Source: DASPFV01 sp035620975
GTDB taxonomy: Bacteria; Acidobacteriota; Vicinamibacteria; Vicinamibacterales; 2-12-FULL-66-21
DNA: 9,587 nt
Assembly (NCBI GenBank): GCA_035620975.1
Contig: DASPFV010000327.1
Span: 1 to 9,587, forward strand
Direction of reading: 5' to 3'
Shown here: one piece after another, positions 1 through 6,062 of the stretch
Layout of the letters: the number at the start of each line of letters is the position of its first letter
How positions within the stretch are numbered: position 1 is the stretch's first letter
Position numbers and translations under genes: made by a program
The notes under the pieces: generated by a model
Seen by the model: the letters and a program-made list of their open reading frames with translations, nothing else
Told to the model about the DNA's origin: nothing
The model's database searches: none

Positions 1-135
1 AAGGCGGGAGGCACATTCGAGCGCGTCGCCACGAACGACATGGGCGCCAGCCTCCTCGCCACACCGGCGATCTCGGAAGGACGGCTGCTGGTGCGGACCC
101 AGGACCAGCTCGTCGCGATCGGCGCCAGGCCGTGA
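1..135 (+). CDS. PQQ-like beta-propeller protein, C-terminal 44 residues (partial)
   Basis: The reading frame is open from the first base and stops with TGA at 133-135; the start lies outside the window. The visible tail contains LLATPAISEGRLLVRTQDQL followed by VAIGARP. The pattern 'ATPAISEGRLLVRT...LVAIG' is the typical last blade of PQQ-binding-like (BamB/YVTN-like) beta-propellers, where 'P.i.dGrlyvrt...lyai' marks one repeat. Such proteins are usually exported, and in this phylum many have no known substrate. Only one blade is visible, so neither enzyme activity (for example a quinoprotein dehydrogenase) nor a scaffold role can be assigned. It is followed by the heptamer repeat patch and a GC hairpin before the next gene, so it is probably the end of its transcription unit. 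Family recognition is fairly good; specific function is unknown. Confidence 0.7.
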   Translation, partial: KAGGTFERVATNDMGASLLATPAISEGRLLVRTQDQLVAIGARP

Positions 136-148
136 CCGCACCCTGCGG

Positions 149-197
149 GTTTCAGGGTTCAAGGTTCAGGGTTCAAGGTTCAAGGTTCAAGGTTTTG
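149..197 (+). repeat. GGTTCAA heptamer tandem repeat, 7 units
   Basis: Seven consecutive 7-bp units fill this spacer in one register: GTTTCAG, GGTTCAA, GGTTCAG, three GGTTCAA, then the divergent GGTTTTG. It lies between the end of the propeller gene and the permease. The same unit, in the same orientation, recurs at 5618-5698. It has no spacers and no protein reading. It resembles the short tandemly repeated repetitive (STRR) heptamers described in cyanobacteria, but no function follows from that. Confidence 0.9.
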
Positions 198-208
198 GGG
201 AACCTACT

Positions 209-227
209 CGCCCCGGAGAGCGGGGCG
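209..227 (+). terminator. GC-rich stem-loop in the propeller-permease spacer
   Basis: A perfect 7-bp inverted repeat, CGCCCCG (209-215) and CGGGGCG (221-227), encloses a 5-nt loop GAGAG. It lies 73 nt after the upstream stop and 36 nt before the permease ATG. There is no T-tract on either side, so it is not a classical intrinsic terminator. It could end the upstream transcript with help from Rho or by a U-less mechanism, or it could sit in the 5'UTR of the permease. The hairpin is certain from sequence; the role is a guess. Confidence 0.4.
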
Positions 228-263
228 GGAAGCAGAATGCGCGTATCCTGATCCCGCAGCGAG

Positions 264-2699
264 ATGGGCGCCCTCCTCGAAGACCTTCGTTTCGCGTGCC
301 GCGGCCTCCGCCGGGCGTCGGCGTTCAGCGCGGCCGCGCTCCTGACGCTTACCCTCAGCCTCGCAGGCACAGCCACGATGTTCGCCCTGATCCGCGGCGT
401 CCTGCTGCGGCCGCTGCCCGTCGCCGATCAGGACCGGCTCATCGTCGCCTGGAAGGAGCTGCGCTCGGGCGGATTTTCGCACCACCCCTTCGGCGGTGAC
501 GCGATCAAGGCCATGTCCGGGTCGAACCGGCTCTTCGAACGCGTCGCCGGCGTGGACGCCAACGGGGCAGGTCGCAGCGTGATCGCCGAGCATGGCGGGG
601 CCGGCTATGTAAGGGCCGCGGTCGTGACAGGTTCGTTCTTCGACGTGCTCGGCGTCCACCCCGTCGCCGGACGGCTGCTGCGGGAGATGGACGACGTGGA
701 AGGGGCAGAGCTGGTCCTCGTCATCAGCCACGGCCTGTGGCAGAGACGGTACGGCGGCTCCCCCGACGTCGCAGGCCGCCGGGTCGTCCTCGACGATCGG
801 CCGTTCACCATCGTCGGCGTCGCGCCGCCCGGGCTGGACTACCCGGTCGGCGTGGAAGGCTGGCGGACGACGCATTCCTTCGAGACCACGGGGCCGTTCG
901 GGGACGCCGCGCGCCAGGAGATCGACCTCGTGGCCCGGCTGCGCCGAGGCGTGACAGTCGAGCAGGCGGCTGACGAGCTGGCCAGACTGACGCGCCAGTT
1001 CGAGTCCACATCGACCGCACGAACCACGCGCGGCCTCACGCCCGTCGTGAAGACCTTCGAGACCGCCATCGTCGGCGACGTGCAACCCGCCCTCGTCGCT
1101 CTCCTGACCGCTGTGGGCCTCGTGCTGCTGATCGGGACGGCCAACGCGGCCAACCTCTCGCTCCTGCGTGCGGAGGCGCGGCGGACGGAGCTGGCCGTCA
1201 GGGAGGCGCTCGGGGCGCCGCGCGCCAGGATGGTGTGGCTCGTGACCGTCGAGACCCTGCTGATCATGCTGGCCGCGGCGGCCGCGGGCCTCGCGCTGGC
1301 CTGGTGGGGCCTTCGCGCGCTCCTCGCGATCCTTCCAGACGGCCTGCCGCGCATGGACGTGGTGGAAGTCGACGCGCGCGTCATAGCGTTCACGTTGAGT
1401 GTCGCGCTGGTATCGGCGCTCGTGGTCGGACTCGGGCCGGCCCTGCTCACGCTGGAATCGGACTCGACCCGGCACCTTCGCGCCGGTGGGCAGCGAACCA
1501 CGAGAGCAGGCGCGCGACTTGGCCGACGAGCGCTGGTGGTGGCCCAGGTGGCGCTGGCCGTCACCGTGGTGGCAGGAGCAGCGGTGTTGACGCGGACGGT
1601 CCTGAATCTCCAGTCGCTGGACACCGGTTTTCCCGGCGATCGCCTGGTATTTCTCGAGCTCGTGCTGCCGGAGGCCTCGTACTCCGAATCTGCGAGGCAT
1701 GCCCGCTTCCTCGACGACCTGGTTTCGCGCCTTCAGGCTGCGCCCGCGATCGCGGGTGCGACTCCGGTCAACGTTCCCCCGTTCTCGGCTGATGGAGGCT
1801 GGGACGTGCCGCGGTTCACCGCGGAGGGACAGGATGCAAAGCGCGCCGCCGCCAATCCGTCGCTGAACCTGGAGTCGATTCACCCGAACTACTTCGAGAC
1901 GCTGCAGGTGCCGATTGTCCGTGGACGCGCGTTCACCGAAGCGGACCGCCGGGGGGCAGTGGCGGTGGCGATCGTCAGCGAGGATGCGGCCGCGCGCACG
2001 TGGCCGCACGAGGATCCGGTGGGCAGGCGGCTGAAGATGGGCGGCCCGGAGTCGACCGACCAATGGCGGGTAGTCGTTGGCGTCGCGGGCGAGACCCGCT
2101 ACCGCGAGCTGAGCAGACCGCGGCCGACGATCTACCTTCCCGCCTACCAGTTCCAGATGACGGCGCAGATGCTGGTGCTCCGGACGGCGGCATCAATCGA
2201 TCTCGTGGCGTCACTGGCTCGCGAGCAGGTGCATGCCGTCGATCCGGACGTCCGTGTCATGCGCATCGCGACCTTCCACGAGATTGTGGCGAGGCCGCTC
2301 GCACGGCCCAGATTCAACGCGACGATTCTCGCGATCTTCGGCATCGCCTCGCTGCTGCTCGCCACGACAGGCATCCACGCGGTGATGGGCGCGTACGTCC
2401 GATATCGGGAGCTCGAGATCCGAATCCGCGTGGCGCTCGGAGCCACCGCTGCGCACGTCCGCCGTCTTGTCATCGGCGAAATTCTTCGGCTCGCCGTCGC
2501 GGGCACCGGCCTCGGACTGGCGATTTCGGCGGCGAGCGGACGGTACCTCCGGGGCCTGGTGTTCGACGTCGCGCCGTTCGATGCGACATCGACGACGGCG
2601 GCCGTGGTGCTGCTGCTCACGGCAGCCCTTCTCGCCACATATACCCCGATGCGCCGCGCGATCTCCCTCGATCCCGCCGGGATGCTGCGCGCGGAGTGA
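264..2699 (+). CDS. ADOP-family (MacB/FtsX-fold) ABC transporter permease
   Basis: An 811-residue membrane protein of the duplicated orphan permease (ADOP) family common in Acidobacteriota. The order of parts is typical: cytoplasmic N-terminus; TM helix about 20-46; a MacB-like periplasmic domain about 50-250; three TM helices about 275-295, 325-357 and 372-397; a second-half TM helix about 422-445 (ALVVAQVALAVTVVAGAAVL); a second periplasmic domain; and three C-terminal helices about 684-711, 735-755 and 774-795. The cytoplasmic coupling motif appears twice, as RRTELAVREALGAPR (307-321) and YRELEIRIRVALGATA (714-729), which confirms the internal duplication. MacB relatives move substrates or transmit force across the periplasm using a separate ATPase. 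No ATPase gene is next to this one, which is usual for ADOPs; substrate unknown. ATG at 264 gives the expected N-terminus 'LLEDLRFACRGLRR', although the ribosome site before it is weak. An inverted repeat follows immediately after the stop. Confidence 0.93.
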   Translation: MGALLEDLRFACRGLRRASAFSAAALLTLTLSLAGTATMFALIRGVLLRPLPVADQDRLIVAWKELRSGGFSHHPFGGDAIKAMSGSNRLFERVAGVDANGAGRSVIAEHGGAGYVRAAVVTGSFFDVLGVHPVAGRLLREMDDVEGAELVLVISHGLWQRRYGGSPDVAGRRVVLDDRPFTIVGVAPPGLDYPVGVEGWRTTHSFETTGPFGDAARQEIDLVARLRRGVTVEQAADELARLTRQFESTSTARTTRGLTPVVKTFETAIVGDVQPALVALLTAVGLVLLIGTANAANLSLLRAEARRTELAVREALGAPRARMVWLVTVETLLIMLAAAAAGLALAWWGLRALLAILPDGLPRMDVVEVDARVIAFTLSVALVSALVVGLGPALLTLESDSTRHLRAGGQRTTRAGARLGRRALVVAQVALAVTVVAGAAVLTRTVLNLQSLDTGFPGDRLVFLELVLPEASYSESARHARFLDDLVSRLQAAPAIAGATPVNVPPFSADGGWDVPRFTAEGQDAKRAAANPSLNLESIHPNYFETLQVPIVRGRAFTEADRRGAVAVAIVSEDAAARTWPHEDPVGRRLKMGGPESTDQWRVVVGVAGETRYRELSRPRPTIYLPAYQFQMTAQMLVLRTAASIDLVASLAREQVHAVDPDVRVMRIATFHEIVARPLARPRFNATILAIFGIASLLLATTGIHAVMGAYVRYRELEIRIRVALGATAAHVRRLVIGEILRLAVAGTGLGLAISAASGRYLRGLVFDVAPFDATSTTAAVVLLLTAALLATYTPMRRAISLDPAGMLRAE

Positions 2700-2700
2700 G

Positions 2701-2741
2701 CAGGCGCCGACCAGCACGAGGTCGACGACGTCGGGCGCCTG
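2701..2741 (+). terminator. Inverted repeat directly after the permease stop
   Basis: Perfect 8-bp arms CAGGCGCC (2701-2708) and GGCGCCTG (2734-2741) begin 2 nt after the permease TGA. The stem can be extended by GAC (2709-2711) with GTC (2730-2732) across a single bulged G, leaving a loop of about 18 nt. There is no T-run downstream (TTCACC follows). The position makes a transcription end or an mRNA 3' stabilising hairpin for the permease the best guess. Confidence 0.5.
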
Positions 2742-2864
2742 TTCACCGATCCGTCCGGACCCGGATCGCCGCGGGTTCGAGGGTCGCGGGTATCGGAAGC
2801 CCGGCGTCGAATTGCTCTTCAGCAGGAGAAGCCGCCCTGCGCTGTCTGGCGCTTCGCGCGCGGC

Positions 2865-2893
2865 TTGGAACTGCCCCTCCGCGAGGGTAGACT
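2865..2893 (+). promoter_or_regulatory. Likely housekeeping-type promoter for the kinase gene
   Basis: TTGGAA (2865-2870) and TAGACT (2888-2893) are separated by exactly 17 nt. Each matches the sigma-70-type consensus at 4 of 6 positions, with the important TTG and TA...T bases kept. Transcription would begin near 2900, inside the 244-nt spacer between permease and kinase. The rest of that spacer (2742-2864) shows nothing further. Short promoter matches occur by chance; the position and spacing are the support. Confidence 0.4.
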
Positions 2894-2905
2894 CCTTGAG
2901 GCGCC

Positions 2906-2928
2906 GTGCCGGAGCGAGTCTCCGGTGC
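2906..2928 (+). other. 5'UTR hairpin just before the kinase ribosome site
   Basis: CCGGAG (2909-2914) and CTCCGG (2920-2925) form a perfect 6-bp stem with a CGAGT loop, extendable by two G-U pairs and one G-C pair to 2906-2928. It lies 7 nt upstream of the GGAGA ribosome site at 2936-2940. If transcription starts near 2900, the leader is almost entirely this hairpin, so it could affect translation or mRNA stability. The structure is seen; the role is inferred. Confidence 0.45.
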
Positions 2929-2943
2929 CATGGCTGGAGAATC

Positions 2944-4344
2944 TTGCAGGAATCGAGGGATTTTCGTCGGCTCGTAGAAACCTCGCCCGACGGGATGCTC
3001 GTGCTCGACGGCTTGCAGGTCCTGTACGGCAACCCGGCGGCCGCCACGCTGCTCTCGAGCGATCCCGCGGCTCTCCCGGGCAGCTCCCTTCTCGACCGCA
3101 TCCACCCCACGCAGCACGATCGCCTCAGCGCGTGGCTCGACGGTCTGTCTCCGGGGATTCCAGCGCGGCTCGATGTCGGGATTCTGCAGAACGACGGCAG
3201 CCTGCTGGACGTGGAGATCTCGGCAGTCCGCGTCGAGGACGGGACCCGGGAGCTCATACAGGCCGTGCTGCGGGACATCTCGGAGCGCAAGCGGAACGAG
3301 ACCACTCTCCGCGAGCGCGAGGAACGGCTCTCGCTCGCCTTCGCGGGCGCGCAGGAGGGGGTCTGGGACTGGAACCTCGAAACGGGAGCCGTCGTGTATT
3401 CGCCCCGCTGGAAGTCGATGCTCGGTTACGAAGACGACGAGATCGAGCCGCATGTGAGCGCGTGGGAGCGGCTTGTGCATCCCGACGACCGGGGTCGCGC
3501 GGTCGAGCTCAGCGCCAGCCTCGAGCGCGGCGCGACCACGTACGAGGGCGAGTTCCGGCTTCGCCACAGGCAGGGCCACTACCTTGACGTGCTCACCCGC
3601 GGATTCCCCGTCCGGCGGGAGCCCGGCGGACCGGTCGTCCGGATCGTGGGCACGCATTTCGACCTGACGGAACGCAAGCGCACCGAAGCCGAGCGCGCCA
3701 GGACCGAGCTGCTCGCCCGCCTCGTCTTCGCCCAGGAGGACGAGCGGCGCCGCATCGCGCGGGAGATGCACGACCAGTTCGGGGAGCAGCTGACCGCCCT
3801 GGCGCGCGGCATCGAGGACCTGCGGTACGCCTGCGCGGGCGACGCCGGCCTGCTTGCCAGGGTCGAGGCCGTGCGCGCGGTGGCGCAGCAGCTCGATCGC
3901 GACGTGGACCAGCTGGTCTGGGATCTCCGGCCGACCGCGCTCGACGACCTGGGCCTGCGCGCTGCACTGGTCATCTACGTGCACGACTGGTCGAAGCGGG
4001 TCGGCATCCCCGCAGCCTTCCACAGCTCCGGGCTGCTGGACGAGCGGCTGCCGTCAGACCTCGAGACCACCTTCTACCGGATCGCGCAGGAGGCCCTCAC
4101 CAACGTGGCGAAGCACTCGCGTGCGCGGCAGGTCGAAGTGATTCTCGATCGACAGCCCGGCCACGTGTCGCTGGTGATCGAGGACGATGGAGTCGGCTTC
4201 GCGTCGGGCACGGAGGGCCAGGGGTTCGGGCTCGTCGGCATGCGCGAGCGAGCCGCGCTGGTGGGCGCCACCCTGGAAATCGAATCGGGCGGCGCACGGG
4301 GCACGACGATTCTCGTGCGCGCGACGGCCCCGAACAGATGGTGA
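2944..4344 (+). CDS. PAS-PAS sensor histidine kinase, NarL/DegS (HisKA_3) type
   Basis: A soluble sensor kinase of about 466 residues that phosphorylates the response regulator encoded next to it. Domains: PAS about 5-117, starting RDFRRLVETSPDGMLVLDG and ending in the PAC motif DISERKR (111-117); a PAS_3-type second sensor about 122-246 with GVWDWNLETG, HPDD and DLTERKR (240-246); HisKA_3 about 260-330 with the phospho-acceptor in REMHDQ (His276); HATPase about 370-466 with the N-box EALTNVAKH (Asn387), G1-box DDGVGF (414-419) and GLVGMRERA. There is no TM segment or signal peptide, so it senses something inside the cell; no ligand-specific residues are recognised. Start: TTG at 2944 is preceded by GGAGA (2936-2940), keeps the whole first PAS and lies downstream of the proposed promoter. 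The frame stays open farther upstream, into the permease gene, but that part has no domain-like content. An in-frame ATG at 2995 would cut into the PAS domain; TTG 2896 is the other possibility. It overlaps nothing and ends 4 nt before the regulator. Confidence 0.93.
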   Translation: MQESRDFRRLVETSPDGMLVLDGLQVLYGNPAAATLLSSDPAALPGSSLLDRIHPTQHDRLSAWLDGLSPGIPARLDVGILQNDGSLLDVEISAVRVEDGTRELIQAVLRDISERKRNETTLREREERLSLAFAGAQEGVWDWNLETGAVVYSPRWKSMLGYEDDEIEPHVSAWERLVHPDDRGRAVELSASLERGATTYEGEFRLRHRQGHYLDVLTRGFPVRREPGGPVVRIVGTHFDLTERKRTEAERARTELLARLVFAQEDERRRIAREMHDQFGEQLTALARGIEDLRYACAGDAGLLARVEAVRAVAQQLDRDVDQLVWDLRPTALDDLGLRAALVIYVHDWSKRVGIPAAFHSSGLLDERLPSDLETTFYRIAQEALTNVAKHSRARQVEVILDRQPGHVSLVIEDDGVGFASGTEGQGFGLVGMRERAALVGATLEIESGGARGTTILVRATAPNRW

Positions 4345-4348
4345 CGTG

Positions 4349-5026
4349 ATGGACCACGGGACAACGCCAGGACGGGGTCCGCTGCGCATCCTGCTCGCGG
4401 ACGATCACGTGACCGTCCGTCACGGCCTCCGCCTCATCATCGACGGTCAAACTGACATGAAAGTCGTCGCCGAAGCCGGCGATGGCGCCGCCGCCGTGCA
4501 GGCGGTGCTCGACCTGGCACCCGACGTCGTCGTGCTCGACATCTCCATGCCAGGCATGAACGGCCTGGTCGCCACGCGCACCCTCAGGCAGCTTCGGCCC
4601 GCACTGGCCATCGTCACCCTCACGAGGCACAGCGACGACGCTTACCTGGAAGAGCTGCTGCGGGCAGGAGCGTCAGGATACGTGCTCAAGCAGAGCGAGC
4701 CCACCGAGCTGCTGCACGCGATTCGAGCGGTCGCCAGTGGCGGGCAGTATTTGGATTCGGCCCTGACGCGCCGCGTCACGGCAGGGTTCCTCGCCAGGGA
4801 CGGCAGGCGGCCCGAGCGGCCGGTCGCCTCGCTCAGCGAGCGCGAGGCCGAAGTCCTCAAGCTCATCGCGTCGGGCTGCGCGAACAAGGAGATCGCAGCT
4901 CAGCTGGATCTCAGCGTGAAAACAGTCGAAACCCACAAAGCCAATGCCATGCGCAAGCTCGGCCTCAACGGCCGCATCGACATCGTCAAGTACGCGGTAC
5001 TGCAGGGCTGGCTTCACAACGCCTGA
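4349..5026 (+). CDS. NarL/FixJ-type response regulator (REC-LuxR HTH)
   Basis: A 225-residue DNA-binding response regulator, the evident partner of the kinase ending 4 nt upstream. The receiver domain (about 12-130) has the acidic pair Asp18-Asp19, phospho-acceptor Asp64 in VVLDISMPGMNG, switch Thr92 and conserved Lys114 in GYVLKQS, so all catalytic positions are intact. The C-terminal LuxR-type helix-turn-helix is at about 158-220, with LSEREAEVLKLIASGCANKE and then LDLSVKTVETHKANAMRKL. Length and order are standard for the NarL family; such proteins usually dimerise on phosphorylation and bind short inverted repeats. The ATG at 4349 is chosen because it directly follows the kinase stop and gives the expected short lead-in to the receiver; a GTG at 4346 is also in frame. 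The site before it is weak, so translation is probably coupled to the kinase. Target genes cannot be read off, although a palindrome 17 nt past its stop is a candidate binding site. Confidence 0.95.
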   Translation: MDHGTTPGRGPLRILLADDHVTVRHGLRLIIDGQTDMKVVAEAGDGAAAVQAVLDLAPDVVVLDISMPGMNGLVATRTLRQLRPALAIVTLTRHSDDAYLEELLRAGASGYVLKQSEPTELLHAIRAVASGGQYLDSALTRRVTAGFLARDGRRPERPVASLSEREAEVLKLIASGCANKEIAAQLDLSVKTVETHKANAMRKLGLNGRIDIVKYAVLQGWLHNA

Positions 5027-5042
5027 CGATCAGGGAATCCAC

Positions 5043-5053
5043 TTAGGGATCCC
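5043..5053 (+). promoter_or_regulatory. GGGATCCC palindrome, candidate operator
   Basis: The sequence TTAGGGATCCC contains a perfect 8-bp palindrome (5046-5053), just after the response regulator and about 80 nt before the next start codon. If the promoter-like boxes at 5069-5097 are real, its centre lies near -55, where an activator would bind. The pair of regulator and palindrome is suggestive only; such a palindrome also arises by chance. Confidence 0.25.
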
Positions 5054-5068
5054 CCCCGATCTTCCCGA

Positions 5069-5097
5069 TTTCGAAAGCGCCCTCCAATGCGTACAGT
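5069..5097 (+). promoter_or_regulatory. Weak promoter-like boxes before the small AAA+-like gene
   Basis: TTTCGA (5069-5074) and TACAGT (5092-5097) are 17 nt apart. The -10-like box matches at 4 of 6 positions, but the -35-like box matches at only 3 of 6, as expected for an activator-dependent promoter. No -24/-12 sigma-54 promoter was found in this 108-nt spacer. Low confidence. Confidence 0.25.
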
Positions 5098-5134
5098 CGG
5101 CGTGCGATGACCTCTGGCCCTCCTGCCTGAAACC

Positions 5135-5602
5135 ATGGAGAACCTAACCAAGACCCACGCCACGGTGACCGGCGTTCCTCCTTCCCCGGCGAGCCTCCGT
5201 CCCGGGCCCGACGATTCCTTCGTCGCGAGGGCCGTTCATGACGACCTGGTCAGTATGGGGATGCCCCGCGTGAACCTGTTGTTCATCGGCCGGAACCGGG
5301 TCACGCGCGGTGTGCTGGATCGGCTGCTCCTCGATCTGCGTGAACCGCTCGCGAGCTGGCACTCCGGTGAAGCGCTCATCCCTCCGAGACCCGGGCGCGG
5401 CGGCACGCTCGTGCTGCACGAGCTCAGCGGGCTGACGGCCGACGAACAGAGCCGCCTGCTCGAGTGGCTCGATCGCGATGCCGGGCGGACGCAGGTCGTC
5501 AGCACGAGCACGATCGCCCTGCTCCCGCGCGTGCAGTCCGGCACGTTCATCGAACGGCTCTACTACCGCCTGAACACCGTCTGCATCGACACTGGGGACT
5601 AA
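5135..5602 (+). CDS. Degenerate sigma-54 activator-like AAA+ domain protein (short)
   Basis: A 155-residue protein whose residues about 45-152 can be aligned by eye with the AAA+ core of sigma-54 activators. GGTLVLHELSGLTADEQSRL (89-108) corresponds to the Walker B stretch 'GGTLFLDEIgdLpl..Q.kLL', and the segment from 120 to 148, ending FIERLYYRLN, corresponds to 'r.iaATn.dL...v..G.FReDLYYRLNv'. The parts that make an activator work are missing. The Walker A position reads LLFIGRNRVTRGVL with no GKE/GKT; the GAFTGA loop that touches sigma-54 is gone; the Walker B Asp is His95; and there is no C-terminal Fis-type HTH. It is therefore unlikely to hydrolyse ATP or bind DNA by itself. Residues 1-44 look disordered and match nothing I know. 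The frame is intact with ordinary GC-rich codons, so it seems a maintained small protein and not fresh debris. It follows the two-component pair in the same direction, and may bind a partner. ATG 5135 is used; starts at codons 41 and 43 are possible. Confidence 0.75.
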   Translation: MENLTKTHATVTGVPPSPASLRPGPDDSFVARAVHDDLVSMGMPRVNLLFIGRNRVTRGVLDRLLLDLREPLASWHSGEALIPPRPGRGGTLVLHELSGLTADEQSRLLEWLDRDAGRTQVVSTSTIALLPRVQSGTFIERLYYRLNTVCIDTGD

Positions 5603-5617
5603 GCCTTCGGGCCTCAA

Positions 5618-5698
5618 GGTTGAGGGTTCAGGGTCAGGGTTCAAGGTTCAAGGTTCAGGTTCCGGATTCCCGGTTCCAGGTTCCAAGTTCCAGGTTCC
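5618..5698 (+). repeat. GGTTCAA/GGTTCCA heptamer tandem repeat, second copy
   Basis: Begins GGTTGAG, GGTTCAG, a 6-nt GGTCAG, then two GGTTCAA, and drifts into a GGTTCC-type series (GGTTCCG, GATTCCC, GGTTCCA, AGTTCCA, GGTTCCG). It shares unit and orientation with 149-197. It starts 16 nt after the stop of the small AAA+-like gene. The gradual change from CAA to CCA units shows two sub-families fused in one patch. Confidence 0.85.
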
Positions 5699-5718
5699 GC
5701 CTCAGCGACAGCTCACGA

Positions 5719-5765
5719 GCCAGCCAGCGGGTTCAGGTCAGCATGGGCTTTGCAGGCCGGCTGGC
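5719..5765 (+). other. Inverted repeat ending at the ribosome site of the basic protein gene
   Basis: GCCAGCC (5719-5725) and GGCTGGC (5759-5765) are perfect 7-bp arms with a 33-nt loop; a second register (GCCAGC at 5723-5728) competes for the same right arm. The right arm ends at the base before the GGAGG ribosome site. The long loop makes this a modest candidate for translational control. Confidence 0.3.
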
Positions 5766-5770
5766 GGAGG
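5766..5770 (+). promoter_or_regulatory. Strong ribosome binding site (GGAGG) fixing the start at 5780
   Basis: GGAGG ends 9 nt before ATG 5780. This decides for that ATG over the in-frame TTG at 5750, which has no such site and would add ten residues (LQAGWRRLVH) not in keeping with the family. Confidence 0.8.
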
Positions 5771-5779
5771 CTTGTTCAC

Positions 5780-6043
5780 ATGGCCAAGTACGGAAGAGCG
5801 GCGTCGAAGTCGGTGAAATCAGCCATGCGCCGCCGGAAGAAGGGCACCCTCGAGAGCGGTTCGGGCCGCAAGGTCAGGAGCCGGAAGCAGGCGATTGCAA
5901 TCGGCCTGAACGAAGCGCGCCGCAAGGGCGCCAAGGTCCCCTCCGGAGGCGGCCGCAAGCGCTCGCGCAAGAGCTCGAGGAAGGGCTCGCGCACGGGCAG
6001 CCGAAAATCGTCGCGCCGCTCGAGCGGAAGCAAGAAGCGATAG
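5780..6043 (+). CDS. Small basic DUF6496-like protein with histone-H1-like tail
   Basis: An 87-residue protein. Residues 1-53 (MAKYGRAASKSVKSAMRRRK then KGTLESGSGRKV...QAIAIGLNEARRKGAKVP) match my memory of the DUF6496 family: a G-K/R-x-V-x-S-x-M...K.GtL.SG.G..V.SrkQAiAIgLsEARkkGaKvP pattern conserved across many bacteria and of unknown function. Residues 54-87 are almost only Lys, Arg, Ser and Gly, with repeats of the type RKSSRKGSR; such tails bind nucleic acid without sequence preference, as in histone-H1-like proteins. It is therefore probably a cytoplasmic DNA- or RNA-associated protein, an inference from charge and family. No TM segment or Cys is present. It has its own strong ribosome site and a 177-nt spacer upstream holding the second heptamer patch. 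It runs convergently with the minus-strand operon, with only 19 nt between the stops and no clear terminator there. A 12-bp palindrome CCGCTCGAGCGG (6016-6027) lies inside its last codons. Confidence 0.85.
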   Translation: MAKYGRAASKSVKSAMRRRKKGTLESGSGRKVRSRKQAIAIGLNEARRKGAKVPSGGGRKRSRKSSRKGSRTGSRKSSRRSSGSKKR

Positions 6044-6062
6044 GCCGCGGCTGGCCCGGCAC

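Noticed and set aside
204..2063. Long 619-codon open frame on the minus strand opposite the permease
   Set aside because: It is antisense to a well-supported permease, is rich in Arg, Gly and His with no domain or membrane pattern, and is the usual by-product of GC-rich codons. Shorter antisense frames over the kinase and regulator were rejected for the same reason.
2467..2943. Upstream extension of the kinase frame into the permease gene
   Set aside because: The added 159 residues have no domain-like sequence and would overlap the permease by 233 nt. The proposed promoter and the GGAGA site lie downstream.
2930..2977. ATG at 2930 opening a 15-codon frame just before the kinase
   Set aside because: It is out of frame with the kinase and ends after 15 residues. 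A frameshift joining it to the PAS domain is not needed, since the TTG start explains the gene.
5027..5134. Sigma-54 (-24/-12) promoter before the AAA+-like gene
   Set aside because: TGGCCCTCCTGCC near 5116 has GG and GC 7 nt apart instead of 10, so it does not fit the element.
5750..5779. TTG start at 5750 for the basic protein
   Set aside because: The GGAGG site at 5766-5770 and the family's usual N-terminus both point to ATG 5780.
6044..6062. Bidirectional terminator between the convergent genes
   Set aside because: The 19-nt gap is GC-rich with short GCCGC/GCGGC matches but no stable stem with flanking T-runs.
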